From NCBI GenBank assembly GCA_034359265.1, contig CP136891.1:8012501-8076500 (forward strand): a DNA stretch of 64,000 nt. Direction: 5' to 3'. The DNA is from Canna indica. Taxonomy: Eukaryota > Streptophyta > Magnoliopsida > Zingiberales > Cannaceae. Shown one piece after another: positions 20,199 to 33,374 of this stretch; within the stretch, counting starts at the first letter, position 1, and each line of letters begins with the position of its first letter. The notes beneath the pieces were generated by a model that made no database searches, was not told the origin of the DNA, and saw nothing but the letters and a program-made list of their open reading frames with translations. Made by a program: the position numbers and the translations under genes.

Positions 20199-23100
20199 CT
20201 AACCGTGGAGACCAACTGAGGCAGTGCACAGCCTCAGTTTCTCAGTTGTGACCACCTTTGTTAACATACCCGCGGGATTCTCTTCTCCAGATATTTTCTT
20301 CAGAGATAATGTTCCATCCTCAATTAATCTGCGAATGTGGTGATACCTCAACTGTATATGTTTCGTTCTGGAGTGAAAAATATGATTCTTCGCTAGATGA
20401 ATAGCACTTTGACTGTCGTTGAAAAGTGCATTACTATTTTGCTCTTTCCCCAATTCTGATAGAAAATGCTTCAACCAAATCATCTCTTTCTCGGCTTCAG
20501 AAACTGCCATATACTCGGCTTCTGTAGTAGATAAAGCAACACTCTTCTGAAGCTTAGACATCCAACTAATAGCAGTGCCTCCCAAAGTGAATATATACCA
20601 TGATGTACTTTTTCGACTATCCAAGTCTCCACCCAAATCTGAGTATGAAAATCCTTGAAGAATCACATTACTCTTCTTGAACTGAAGTGCCAAACTCGAA
20701 GTGTCTTTGAGATAACGAAGTAGCCACTTGACCGCTTCCCAATGAGTCTTCCCTGGATTTGACATATACCTGCTGACTATTCCCACTGCATGGGCGATAT
20801 CCGGTCTCGTGCACACCATTGCATACATCAAACTGCCAACTGTAGACGCATATGAAATCTTGGCCATGTACTCTCGCTTTTTATTAGTTTCCGGTGATTG
20901 CTTCTTACTGAGTTTGAAGTGACCTCCTAACGGGCTGCTCCGGGGCTTCGCATCATGAATTGCAAATCGGCTTAGAACTTTTTCGATATACTTTTCTTGC
21001 GATAATTTTAAAATGCTTTTTTCTCTATCTCGAGTGATCCTCATCCCAAGTATTTGCTTCGACGGTCCTATGTCTTTCATTTCAAATTTCTTTGACAATT
21101 CTTGCTTTAGCTTGTTAATATGCGGCAAATCTGATCATGCAAAAAATATGTCATCCACATACAAAAGCAAAATAATATAAATGTTAGAGAATTTCTTAAA
21201 ATAACAACAATGGTCCATCTCACATCTCGTGTAACCATTGTCATTCATGAAACCGTCAAACTTTTTGTACAATTGCCGAGGAGCCTGTTTCAAGCTGTAT
21301 AAGCTCTTTTCCAACCTGCACACAAGATCTTCCTTATCGGTAACTTGAAAGCCTTCTGGTTGAACCATGTAAATGTCTTCTTCTAAATCCTCATGAAGAA
21401 ACATTGTTTTCACATCTAACTGCTCTAAGTACAAATCCTCGGCTGCAACGATGCTCAGTACAATTCTGATAGTAGTTAACTTCACAACAGGAGAGAAAAT
21501 TTTTGTGTAATCAATACCTTTCTTCTGTTGAAATCCCTTCACTACTAATCGTGCCTTGTATCTCTTACTACCGCCATGCTATTCTTTGACTCGATACACC
21601 CACTTATTTTGCAACGCTTTCTTTTCGTCAGGTAAATGAGTTAGAACCCATGTTTTGGTCTTATGCAAAGACCTCATCTCGTCTTCCATGGCAAGCTCCC
21701 ACTTGACAGAGTCTTTCATCTGCATAGCCTCGATCATCAAAACATTCTGGTTCACAAGCGTCAGTTAAAAGCAAATAATTCAAATAAGGAGAAAATCGCT
21801 TCGTAGGTCTTCTAATCCTAACAGATTTTCTTACCGTTCTTGGAAGAATTGGTTCTAATCTTGCTGGATCATGTTGTGCTTCAGTTGTAGTGTCCTCCCG
21901 ACCTCCATCTTGTCTCTCAGTTACGTCTTCATCTGATATTTCTTCCAACCCAACACTTTTTTCTTGTTGTTTTCTTGGCTCAACTGATCCGGTTGTCATT
22001 CTATCATTGTACAACACATGTTCATTAAATGTAACATTTTTGTGCCGAATGACTTTCATGTTCTGTTCATCCCAAAAACGATAACCAAAATCATCAGAAC
22101 CATAACCAATAAAATAGCATTTTATGGCCTTGGGATCAAGTTTGTCCCTCTTCTCCGTATCTATTAGCACATATGAAACACAATCAAAAACTTTTAGATG
22201 AGAAAATGTTACCTCCTTCCCAGTCCATACCTCTTTCGGTATCCTAAACTCGAGTGGAACTGACGGTCCTCGATTTATTAGGTAGGCTGCTGTGTTTACT
22301 GCATCTGCCCAAAAAGTCTTCGGTAGCCCGGAGTGTATCCTCATGCTTCTGGCACGTTCGTTCAGAGTTCTATTTATTCGCTCGGCGATGCCATTCTGCT
22401 CTGGTGTACCTGAAATTATTTTTATCATCCGGATACCATTTTCTGCACAAAACTCCTTGAACTCAATACTGTCATACTCTCCGCCGTTATCTGAACGCAG
22501 ACTTTTGATCTTTAAACCAATCTGATTCTCGACCTCAGCTTTCCACCTTTTAAAAGTAACAAACACATCAAATTTATTTTTCAAAAAATAAACCCATACC
22601 TTTCTAGTCGAGTCGTCGATGAAAGTCACGTAATATCGTGAGCCGCCAAGGGATGGGACCGGTGTTGGCCCCCAGACATCCGTGTGTACAAGCTCCAATT
22701 TTTCGCTCTTTGGTAATCTTCCCCCTTTCGAAAATCTGACCTTCTTCTGCTTTCCGTACACACAATCTTCACATAGCCTGATGTCGACAGATTTCAACTG
22801 AGGCAGCTTTCCCTTTGACGCTAGAAGCTTCATTCCCTTCTCACTCACGTGTCCGAGTCTTCGATGCCATAAATCTGAATCATCTCTGCAATTAGCTACT
22901 GATATTCTATTATTGTCATTGGAAGTCATGTATAAAGTCCTCATCTTGTTGCCTCGAGATACGATCATAGAACCTTTTAGAACCTTCCAAGAACTGTTCC
23001 CAAACACCGATGTGTATCCGAGACTATCCAACTGACTCATAGAAATCAAATTTCTCTTGAGTCCAGGAACATATCTGACATTCTGTAGCTTCCACCGCGT

Positions 23101-23330
23101 GCCGTATGGAGTGCTGATATGAACTTCGCCCTTCCCCTCAATATTAAGAGGCTCGTCATATGCTAAATAGACATTTTCGAACTTCCCAAGAATAAAATTG
23201 TGCAATGATTCTCTGCAGGAAGTCGAGTGAAAAGATGCCCCCGAGTCTAGAATCCAAGATTCCATAGGACTGTCAACACTGCAAACTAGAGCATCGCTTA
23301 TGTCTTCGCTCGTTGTATTTGCTGACTCCT
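20199..23330 (-). pseudogene. Copia pol remnant (protease, integrase, RT, RNase H)
   Basis: The upstream frame (21661-23373) carries the aspartic protease motif WILDSGASFHS, the integrase zinc-binding part with WHRRLGH, and the integrase core with DVWGP and SDNGGEY. Separate frames carry reverse transcriptase (21135-21542, with QLDVKTMFLHEDLEE and the catalytic YVDD box) and the C-terminal RT/RNase H part (20199-21128, with TEAEYMA). A TGA stop directly after the YVDDIFFA stretch and disrupted sequence between 21543 and 21660 split what should be one polyprotein. The domain order with integrase before RT identifies Copia. Confidence 0.9.
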
Positions 23331-23388
23331 CATCTTGTTTCTTGTTCTTCGAAAACTGCATCTTGTTCTTCACTTTTGGTTTTCTGCA

Positions 23389-24126
23389 ATCACTCTGAAA
23401 ATGACCCGTCGTACTGCAATTCCAGCATGTGATATCATTGCGAACCTTTGACTGCCCTCTCGTTCTGGATTTGGATCTGGCATAACTTGGCTTTTGTCCT
23501 CATCTATTGCTTCTTCCTCTACCTTCAGTACTCAAAGCGGAACCTGAAGATTCGCTCGTCTCTCTTCTGCGTACATCCTCGCTGAGAATCAAATCTCGAA
23601 CATTCACAAGTTCCAATTTCTTACTGCCGGAGGAACTGCTCACTACGGTAACTGTTGTGGCCCAACTTTCTGGTAAGGATGATAATAAGATTAACGCTTT
23701 TACCTCATCGTCGAAATTTATATCAACCGAACTCAGTTGTGTCGTAATGACATTGAATTCGTTGATGTGCTCCGCAACCGCGACACCTTCTCCCATCTTC
23801 AGATTGAATAATCAGCGCATCAAATACACCTTGTTAGATGTAGACGGTTTCTCGTACATGTTCGATAGTGCCTTCATTAGATCTGTCGTCCTTTTCTCAT
23901 TGATGATGTTGAATGCGACGTTCTTCGACAACGTGAGACAGATCACCCACAAAGCCTGGCGATCTAGTAGATCCCATTATGCTTGTGCCATCTTTTCTGA
24001 TTTTGTACCTGACAGAGATTCGTGAAGCTTCTTCTGGTACAAATAATCTTCAATCTGCATCCTCCAGAACCTGAAGTCCTTCCCGTCGAACTTGTCGATC
24101 TTCACCTTTCCATCGTCTGACGCCAT
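23389..24126 (-). pseudogene. Copia gag remnant
   Basis: It starts at ATG 24126 on the minus strand with a MASDDGKVKIDKFDG-type N-terminus. It continues as the gag domain (EHINEFNVITTQL, LPESWATTVT) and ends in a CCHC zinc knuckle CWNCSTTGHFQSDC near 23389-23436. At least three in-frame stops break it, one between the SNR and GQKPSY segments near 23499. It is a decayed nucleocapsid gene. Confidence 0.85.
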
Positions 24127-24165
24127 CGCTCCCACTATTCCCCTCAACGAGGCTCTGATACCAGT

Positions 24166-24402
24166 TGTTAGGGATAGACGTCAAGAAATCGAATAGGAAA
24201 AATCACACAAAACACAAGATTTATGTGGTTTGGCGAAGATGCCTACGTCCACGGCCGCACTAGAGTTTTTCTCTTCTTTTTATTCAATCTAACCGTTACA
24301 AATTACAATATATGCTATTTATACATATGAGATATAGGATTACCAAAAGAATAATATATTATTAAAATATTTCTTTTAATAATCAGACTTCATACTCTAA
24401 CA
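24166..24402 (-). repeat. Copia 5' LTR
   Basis: The 237-bp partner of the 19858 copy, followed on the minus strand by the TGGTATCAGAGC primer-binding site (about 24152-24163). Confidence 0.93.
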
Positions 24403-26331
24403 TGTGAGAACATCCATCGTAATTTTAGAACCAGTCTCTAGGATAAAATTCTGTACAAAGTGGTCTAAAAAAAATTGAAGAGCATGCTTGATTTGTCAAA
24501 GCCTCCATCTAGAGGGCACTTTCACCTGCAAAGAAAAAAACTTATGCCGCCAAACTTTTACTAACCATTTCTAACAAAACTTTTACATGTAAGGCATTAA
24601 GTTTTGTTCTAAAGCTATAAAAAGTCATAAGATATGCTGCTTTGACTTTGAATTTATTGCCTAACTAACCATGCATATAAGAATGATTTCTATAAATTGA
24701 CTTTATGCTAGCAAAAACAAATATATATGTACACACGTTTACCATGGTAGGTCAAATCTCACAATGGTCAACTTTTTTATCTACAATTAAAATAATTTTA
24801 TTTTACAAGAAAATACCTGCATATAATTTAAAAAATAATTTTATGTTATAATTATAGTGACCACTAAAACTCATAAATCATTAAAATATTTAAGACAACT
24901 CATTAAAATAACAATTGTTAATAAATAAAATAATTTGTAAAAAATGGTCATATGCAATTAACAAAATTATGTTATAATAAGCATAAAAATTGTATAATTT
25001 TTAATATTATAGACTTTAAAGTAAAAACCTTTTGGATTCAAAAAATTATCATAAAATAATTTCGGTTTCGAGTAAATTTGCTTTTCTTTATTTATATGCA
25101 TACCACATGATTATTCCAGTGAATTATAATTATTGGATCCATCCTCATTTTTGTTTTTTTATTGAATTGATTACTATTTGATAAGTGTTTTTGTTTGTTT
25201 ATTTCCATATTCACGAAACCATGAGGAACAACTCCAACCACAAGTCAATGTTGGGTTCCATGTAGGCCCCATTTAGGTTCTAGTAAAATCCAACCTTTTT
25301 GCTTTGAGATTCGTATAACTTCCTCGCACCATTTTTCATTCATGTTTTAGGATAAATTTCGTAAAAGTAATTAATTATGTACTTTTCATGCAATTAATTG
25401 CACAAAGTTTTCTTCGTAACTTTCTGAAAATTCAATCGTTAAAAATATTTTTTTTAAAAAAATAATATATTCAGTAATTAAAAATTTCATATCATTTGTC
25501 GTATTATATTATATTATATTTAAAATAACATTTCAAATATTTGTTATAGGAGAAATATTAAATTCTTCTTATTCACGTGCTCAATAATTCTTTTAATATT
25601 CACATATAATAAAGTGTTCAGGAATATTAATGAAATTATCACTTATGTCATTGTGAATAATTAGAAGAATATAACCAAACTCTTGTTAGAATACGTGGGC
25701 ATTAATGGCAGCATATTTTAGTCTATATACATTAATAACAGCATATTAAAAATTTAAAATAAAGTTATCGGATCGGATCCATTTAGGGTCGGATTCGGAT
25801 CTAAAATATAAGTCATTTAAGGTTAAATTTTATGCAAAGCGAAAAAAGGAAATACAATTTAAAGTAAAAAAGAATCGATGACCCACTTTGGACTCCAAAT
25901 TTTGTTCATCCACTTTATTATTTGTTAAATCACGATAATTATTTTATTCCCATTACGGTCACCTAGCCGTTGACTCTTCCGTCAAGAGCGGAATTACCGT
26001 AACACCCTTCCAAGCGCACTAACGTGAGTAACGTCACCTCACGGCGTTTCTCTTTCAGATTAACAGAAGGTGATGGCGGTCTTCTATTCCATGACCGGTC
26101 GGATATTTTACCCGCTTTTAGACCAGGGGCATTTCCGTCACCGAGTTCATTTATTTCTCTCTCATAGCTTCTCTTTTTCTTAACCTCTTTCCCAAACTCG
26201 CATACGCATTCAAAACCAAAACGTCTCTCTCTCTCTCTTAACCCCTTGCTCTTCATCTTCACTTCAAGACTCCTTGTTTTACCTCTTCCTATACCTACAT
26301 CGAAGAGAAACTGAGAAAGAGCGAGTGAGAG
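24403..26331 (+). other. Intergenic spacer and PUB8-like gene 5' region
   Basis: AT-rich and without coding signal up to about 25920. The last 400 bp become GC-richer and end in a CT-rich leader (CTCTCTCTCTCTC near 26225-26238) typical of plant 5' UTRs. No clear TATA box was seen. Confidence 0.45.
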
Positions 26332-27462
26332 ATGATGGAGGAGGTGCCGGAAGACTTCCGGTGCCCAATCTCGCTGGAGGTCATGACCGACCCGGTGATC
26401 TTATCCTCCGGCCACACTTTCGACCGCGCTTCCATACGGCGGTGGCTCGATGCCGGTAACCGCACCTGCCCGGTAAGCAACCTCCCGCTCCCTCCTTCCC
26501 CTTCGCTTATCCCCAATTACGCCCTCCGCAGCCTCATCTCTACCTTCCTCGCCCAAAGCCCCGCCTCGGCCTCCGCTTACACCTTCTCCACCGCCGCCGG
26601 CGACGCGAACGCCCTTCTCCTCTCCCGCCTCTCTTACCCCTCCGATGCCCCCTCCCTGCTCACCGTGCTCCGCCTCGCCCAACGTGGGGGCGCCGCCGCT
26701 CACCGCCTCGTCGCCGACTCCGGCGCGGCCTCTGTCCTCCTCCGCCACGCCGCAGCCCCTGATCGCCCGGACCTCCAGGACTTGTCCCTTCGTGCTCTTC
26801 TTCACCTCTCCCTCGACGGCGACGACGCGCGCGTCGGGCTCGTTGCCGAAGGTGCCCTCGACCCCGTCGTCGTCGCCCTCCGCTGCCAAGGCGGCCCCGG
26901 TTCCTCTGCTGCCGCCCTCGCCGCCACTCTCCTCACTAGTCTTGCAGTCGTCGACGTCAATAAGGCCACGATCGGTGCGCACCCCTCCGCGATCCCCCGC
27001 CTCGCTGCGCTCCTCCGGGACGGCGGCGGGCGGGAGCGGCGGGAGGCTACCACGGCCCTCTACGAGTTGTGCAAGTTCGCGGAGAACCGGCGACGAGCTG
27101 TCCGCGCTGGCGCCGTCCAGCCGCTCGTGCGTCTCGCTTGCGATGGCGCAGAGAGGGCGGTCCGGGTCCTGGGCCTCCTCGCCAAGTGCCGCGAAGGGAA
27201 GGAAGAGATGCGGAAGGTGATCGGGTTCGTGAGGGCATTGGCGGAGGTCATAAGAGCTGGGAACCCCAGGGCCGTCGAGCACGCCCTCTTGGTGCTGAAC
27301 TTGGTGTGCTCGGACAATAAAGATATGGCCTTGGAGGCCATCGAAGAAGGGGTTTTGGACTTTTGCTCAGATTTTTCTTGCGACGTGAATCAGAAGACCA
27401 GGAAGAACGCGATGGAGTTGGATGTAATACTCAACAAATGGCGATTTGGTGGCTATTCGTGA
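26332..27462 (+). CDS. PUB8: U-box E3 ubiquitin ligase with ARM repeats, PUB8-like
   Basis: A complete intronless frame of 376 residues. The N-terminal U-box (about 5-78) reads EDFRCPISLEVMTDPVIL, GHTFDRASIRRWLDAGNRTC and ALRSLI, with the conserved hydrophobic and proline positions that bind an E2 enzyme. The rest is helical ARM-type sequence with LLHLSLDGDDARVGLVAEG, TLLTSLAVVDVNKATIG, ATTALYELCKFAENRRRAV and a VLGLLAKCREGKEEM segment, which fit substrate binding. Order, length and motifs agree best with Arabidopsis PUB8 among plant U-box proteins. PUB proteins transfer ubiquitin in the cytosol, often in stress or hormone signalling; the substrate is not readable. Two adjacent ATGs exist (MME), and the first was chosen. 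A long antisense frame over this exon is a GC-bias artefact. Confidence 0.9.
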   Translation: MMEEVPEDFRCPISLEVMTDPVILSSGHTFDRASIRRWLDAGNRTCPVSNLPLPPSPSLIPNYALRSLISTFLAQSPASASAYTFSTAAGDANALLLSRLSYPSDAPSLLTVLRLAQRGGAAAHRLVADSGAASVLLRHAAAPDRPDLQDLSLRALLHLSLDGDDARVGLVAEGALDPVVVALRCQGGPGSSAAALAATLLTSLAVVDVNKATIGAHPSAIPRLAALLRDGGGRERREATTALYELCKFAENRRRAVRAGAVQPLVRLACDGAERAVRVLGLLAKCREGKEEMRKVIGFVRALAEVIRAGNPRAVEHALLVLNLVCSDNKDMALEAIEEGVLDFCSDFSCDVNQKTRKNAMELDVILNKWRFGGYS

Positions 27463-30400
27463 AGGAGTTTTTGTCTCACTCATCACTGTTTTGCTCCTCG
27501 CAATGTGTCATAGCAGCAAACATAGGTTAGTCAAGCTTTATGTTTAATGGGTTTCATTAATTCATAGCTCAATCCTTCTGTAAAAAGATCATCTTTCTGA
27601 AACCTTTCCTCGTTCCTGCTCGAGTTCCTTTTTCATAGTCTGGGAGTAGTTTTAGGAATAAGTAGCCCTGTTTATATCAATCAAAATTGTTGTAAGTTGT
27701 TAGCTGAAGCTGCCATGTTTAAATGAAAATCCAATTAAATAGTTATATAGTCCCTCTACATAACACTGAGCGCTAATGCTTTCAAGAAAAATGAGAAAAA
27801 AAATCTTACCAATATTAGTTCTTAGTTATTATCTTTATTTTGGATCAGTGTATTGCCGTTGACAGGCTCATCAAGTTCCATTGGGTAAGCAATATCTGTT
27901 GCCTGGTGCTTTTTTTAATAAATTGGTCCTGTTTTATTTGCTCGTACTTGTGTTGACGAACCAAACTACTCTTTAACATAATATTAATGTGCTGTTTCTG
28001 GCTATTGCATTTGAGAACTATCTTTTGGTTTAGTTCATTAAGTTGAGTCGTAGACCCATGACTGGAGATGCAAGAGAAGAGCTACAAGGTGTAATGGGCG
28101 ATGAAGTATATTTTTCAGTCTGAAGAACCTATATGGAGTTACTTCATTTGCTGAAGTTTGAGGAGAAGGCTAATCTTTAATATGAATCATTTGTTTGGAT
28201 GCTAGTTCTCCTAGTGTCGATGTGCAAGAGCTGGTAACTAGTCCAGAGATCTGTTTGAGAAAGACTGTATTGCTATGGAATTGCTCTTGCATATCTGTGA
28301 GAGAAAGATGGTAACTAGTTGACATCGGTTCTATCCCGTGTACATAAGAATATATTGGTCACTTTTGATTGAAATGCCCTGAACTAAGAAGCTCTTATAG
28401 TAGATTTTTGTAGTGCACATGTATCCATTGTTATGCATACTTGCTGTTTAACTGCTCTTGTGGCCTTGAAAGGTAAGCGGTTGAAACATCCACTAGAAAA
28501 TAATAGCTTGGGGTAACAAGGCTACTGCCAATACAAAGCTTGGAAAGTATCACTATATGCTGCCGTACCAACAGCGACATAATAGAGAAGCTTGTTTCAG
28601 CAATTCAAACTTGCTACCTAGGTTGCAAAGGAGCCTTGCCGAGGCACCAATTCTCACCCTCTATCACAGACAAGCTAGAAAATACAAGTTAAAACAAATA
28701 ATTTATCTTTTAAGACATTATTGAAGTACTGTTTTGAGAGCTGTTTGAGAGCTGGAAACAGGAAATGGACCAAAAGGGAACAGGTTACTAGATAGTACTA
28801 GGGAATGGACCACTTAATACTGTAGATTGAATTATTACAAGCTTCAAATAGCTGAATGATAAAAGTTGGATAGAGTTGTTCTGCTATGACGGTAATTAAC
28901 TGATAGTAACTGTCTAAGATGTAACTCTTTTAGTCCTATAAGATATTTGACATAGCTTTTAATGTTGCTTTAAACTTTGTTAATAATTGCAACAAGCAAG
29001 AACTTACTCGGTGCAAGCCTAGTTCAATCGTTTTGTGGTATTGTTTGATGCCCTTTTCTAAAAGTGGTTTTTGAATTTCTTTTGGTTTCTAGTATGTCAG
29101 TTTTGAATTGCAACAATCCATACTGTAGATTCATTTCTTTTTCTGTATGGCATGATAAGACTACAGTAGACAACATGAAATCCATACTGACATAATGGTT
29201 TTAGGAATTCACAAATAGTTATGCTTCTGGGGAATAAATCCAGCTGGATAAATGGTTCCTCTTTCAGCTGAATTTTGAACAAAAGTTTCTTGATTTCATT
29301 CCCCTTTTTATATGATGATTGCCAAAGTTCTAGATCCAGACCAGGTATGGTTATGGGAATTTGTCATATTCAATTGTGGAAGATTTCTGATGTCACAACT
29401 GTTTTATTAATGACATTAAGGTGCATGGAAAACTGTATTCAGTGCAAGAAAAAAAGAACCTAATGGACAAATGGTGGTAAAGACTTGCATTTCTCACAAT
29501 TATTAAGTTATATTTTTCTCTCCTTTTTTTTTTCTTTTTGTGTGGTTTGCCTTGATTCAGCATTTATGCTCTAACCTGACACAATGAGGGGTGCTTCAGT
29601 TACATGAAGCCTATTGCTTGCCATAAGGAGCTCAATGGCATGAGTCCAAGTGGCATCTTATCAAAAATATCTGGTGGTCCCCTAAAACATAGCATGCTAG
29701 TCCTATTGTGAAGAAATAAATGGCTGGTTGCTAAGTTTTGCAGTCTAGTGTACCAATAGATTTATTGTTATTGTGCATGAATTGAACTTTGTCATTAGCT
29801 GCTGCAAGTAGTTGTACCTTCCATTGAACTGGTTGCTCGCATTCAGCTATTTTATGCACAAATTTACAAGCTAACATGTGTTATCATTTTCTCCTATTCC
29901 CAAGCTCTTATCATACAAAACATAGATATTTCCTTTCTCAAATACCGGATTCGAATTTTGGACTGATTACAATAAGCTGCAGTACATAGTTGCTTCCATT
30001 TCTCATATTTAGCTTGGTTACATTTAGTGCGTCTCTTGTAGGTGTAGTTTTCATTTTTCTAGGCATTAGTCTCATCTCTGCAGCAAACACATAAATTTAA
30101 GCCAGGCCTCATTTTTAAGCTTACATGATCCAAAAACTCCATTGATGCTTTCATGCGGGAATCCACATCCTTGCAAAAATCAGGTAACCTCCATTCTAGC
30201 TAGCTGGGTATCATTGGAGGGTCCCTCCTGTGAAGAAGAGGCCATGCATTTAAAGACTCCAACTAATGCTTCACAACTGCTGCTAGCTAGTTTTCATTTT
30301 TTCTTGTGGAACATTAAGTTCATGAAAGCTTTCTTTATGAAGAGCTTGCAGTGTGATGTGGCATGTGCTACTCTACAGGGAGAAACAAACAACACAAAGC

Positions 30401-32020
30401 TAAGGAGGGAATGCTCTGGTTTACTTCGTCAGCCTCAAACATGTCCATTATATGCTAATAGCCAATGAGTTTATTGGGATGCCAACATGACCTACTTATC
30501 CTTGTCAGCAAGTTCTATTACTAGATGATTTGGGAACCCTAGGTTATCAACATATCAATATCATCTGGATGATGAATTTATGAGTTAGGTACTTAGAGTT
30601 ACGGATTTCTTCCAGGATTTAGAGGATATATATATAGAGAGAGGTAAGGGGTGTTTTTGCAAGCTTAGGCTAGCAGAGTGATATGAAGATTGTGATCTGT
30701 TGACTAGGATAAATAAGTCATGTTAGCATGCCAACAAACTAAGTTAACAACAACCTTAACTTGGATTTAATGATTAACTATATTTGTTACAAATGAAAAC
30801 TCTCCAGTTTCTAGAAAAAAAGAGTTTTCATATGGGATTAGGACAGGATTTAGCTTGAGAATTATGCTGTCACAACCATGGCCATTTAAGAAATTGTGGG
30901 CGTTGACGGTGCATGTTAACTTGGATTGACAAGTTATTTTTGAGCTATTATTATCATTATCTTAATATTGGAGTATGTTTTTCTTGTTTCTGGGAGTGAA
31001 TCTACCTGTTGGCTTCTGCTTCTGCATTGTTAATGGAGACCAATCATAATTTCTGCTTCCAAAAGACAATCAAGAGGAGGGTCATGATTGTTAGCTAGTT
31101 ATTACGGACAAGGAACAAGGGACATCCTTAAAGGTTAAGTCAACTCCTGAATTCCTCTTTAAATTTTGCTCAATGTTCCTCTTACACTGCAAACACTGTG
31201 CTGAATGCTTTGCATCCTACATGTGTTGCATAATAACTAGCACGCATGTCCTCTTGCAAAACCTCTTTAGAGAGAGATTTCCAGTGTCATGATGTGTGTT
31301 TCTTCTTTATTGTTGAGATAGGCAATTTCCAAATGAGGTCATGTGGAATGGACTCCAAAAAGTGTCGCTTTAGCAATACAAGTGATAGCAATAATGAGCC
31401 GGAATTATCAATCCTTTATCCTTCTTTGTTTTGCAAGTCACTTGTTGGACTCAATTTGAGGAATCATGTGAACAATTGGAAGCCGTCTAAAGCCTACAAC
31501 ATCAATGACGCATGAATCGGGTGAAATAGTTGCTTTGATGAGGGAGCTTCACGCTTCGGGGGCCTGCCTTGATGATTAGGGCATTAGAATAGGGTTCATG
31601 CCATGATTCCTTGTCGTGGACCTCAGCCAGCACATTGAGAAGAGGCCAGGAAGGTTGGTTTCATGCCACTTGTTTCCACAACCAAGGAAATAACACATTT
31701 CAAATATTTTTAATTATCCTTCGTGACATATTACATATATAAAAGATTCAAAAGTTTCACATGGCACTTTCATAATTCAGTACATAGAAAATTTAGAATT
31801 TTGGGCAAATTTTTCTTTTTCAATTTACATTCTCTTTCTCTCTCCTCTGCAATTACTACAATTAATTTATAGCAATTATTCTTTTTAAAATTACTTTCTC
31901 CTCTCTTTTTTCTCACGCGTCTCCTCTCTCTTACTATAATTAATTTGCAGCAATTAAACTAGTTATTGCAATAAGTAAATTGCAATGTTATTGCAATGTA
32001 AATTAGGCAATTACAATTTA
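27463..32020. other. Long region without recognisable genes
   Basis: About 4.5 kb downstream of the PUB8-like gene. The first few hundred bases are its 3' UTR. The remainder is moderately AT-rich, single-copy-looking DNA with short open frames (for example 30142-30468 and 31246-31515) that resemble no family and have no supportive splice structure. No transposon ends, tRNA or rRNA were found. A TATA-like run GATATATATATAGAGAG lies near 30626. Confidence 0.35.
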
Positions 32021-33374
32021 GGGATAAGAGTTATATTTGCTCTTGAAGTATTCGAAAAGGTATAAATTATTTTTTATTTTATTTTTCAAAAATATCATCG
32101 TCATCCAAATTTTGGGCTAAAAATATCACTGTTTGTAACGGTTTGACAAATCAGCAAACAGTTGTTCACGTGGTAAGAATAAGGGTCATATTTGTCCTTA
32201 AAGTATTCGAAAAATTATAAATTTTATCTTAATTTTTTTTTGAAAAATGCTCGTATTGTTCAAATTTTGGTCCATATTTATTCTTCAAATATTCGAAAAG
32301 GTACAAATTTATTTTTAAATTTTTTATTATTTAAAAAAATACTCTTGTTGTCCAAATTTTGGACCAAATTTTTTTTGCACTCCTGAGGGATATATGAGGT
32401 ATAAATACTAAAATCACAATCTCCAAAAGACTAAAGTGTTCCTTAACTTAAGTTGAGTTTAAAATAAGTCATAACTCAACCAATACAAGTCTGATTCGAG
32501 TTTCGCTCGAACCTTCGAATTCGTCTCGAATCAAGCAACCCATCTAAGGACTAATCAAACTTAGATGAATTAATTTTCTCTCATGCAAAGGTCAATCTTC
32601 AATTCAAGCCCTCCGACGTTTCATCCAGTCTATCCTGACGCGCGATTAAATTATCCTATTGAAATAATTAAATAAATATTTTAAAAAATTTCGGGTATTA
32701 GAAAGAAGCGGTAAGATGTGTTTTTGCAGCATCCCTTAATCGGCTAGTTTTTGCAGTCGGCTGGGCTACCTTATTTTTCTTTTTTTATTTTTTCTCTCTT
32801 TTCAACTCATTCAATTTGATGTGTGTTTTAATGGCTTGTAACTAAAAGTTAGGATATATACGAACTTTATATGTCGTCCCTAATTAATTTAGATTGTGAA
32901 TATATTGAGTATTACATGTTGGTAGCTTAAAATTCAGTGTGGCTTGATGATGTGGATTATTTTATTTGTCACGTAAGTAATTATTTATTGACTTGTCAAA
33001 CCGTTACAAGTAGTGATATTTTTGGCCCAAAATTTGGATAACGATGATATTTTTCAAAAAATAAAAATTTAAGGGCAAATTTGTACCTCTTCGAATATTT
33101 TAGGGGCAAATATGATCCAAAATTTGGACGACGAGAGCATTTTTCAAAAAAAAAAGTTTAAGGACAAATTTGTATCTTTCGAATACTTTAGGCGCAAATA
33201 TGACCATTATCATTGTCACGTAAGCAATCGTTTGCTGGCTTGTCAAACTGTTAAATGCAGTGATATTTTTAGTCCAAAATTTAGACAACGATGATATTTT
33301 TGAAAGAAAAAAAAATTTTGAAGATAAATTTGTACTTTTTTGAATACTTTAGGGGCAAATGTGGCTCTTATCCC
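32021..33374. mobile_element. Mutator-like fold-back element, 1.35 kb
   Basis: The ends GGGATAAGAGTTATATTTGC and, reversed, GGGATAAGAGCCACATTTGC begin inverted arms of about 380 bp. A perfect 9-bp duplication TACAATTTA flanks it at 32012-32020 and 33375-33383, as in Mutator-like elements. Each arm contains about three tandem copies of a module with AAAGTATTCGAAAA and CCAAATTTTGG cores. The central part, about 32400-33000, is different sequence. It has no transposase and no credible open frame. Confidence 0.85.

Larger units (their letters stand above)
19858..24402 (-). mobile_element. Ty1/Copia LTR retrotransposon, defective
   Basis: A full-length 4.5-kb element on the minus strand. Two 237-bp LTRs (19858-20094 and 24166-24402) with TG...CA ends enclose gag and pol remnants in the Copia order protease, integrase, reverse transcriptase, RNase H. 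Next to the 5' LTR, on the minus strand, TGGTATCAGAGC is the primer site for initiator tRNA-Met. Next to the 3' LTR the minus strand reads CCAAGTGGAAGG, a plausible polypurine tract. GTGAG flanks the element at 19853-19857 and at 24404-24408, with one extra T before the second. Stops and frameshifts in gag and pol make it non-autonomous. The LTRs differ at roughly 29 of 237 positions by eye, so it is not young. Confidence 0.93.

Noticed and set aside
23507..24025. 172-codon plus-strand frame
   Set aside because: Antisense to the Copia gag remnant, which is clearly read from the minus strand.
26401..27282. 293-codon open frame on the minus strand opposite the PUB8-like gene
   Set aside because: It mirrors a very GC-rich exon in which stops are rare on both strands. 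It has no domain-like motifs, while the plus strand has a complete U-box/ARM protein.
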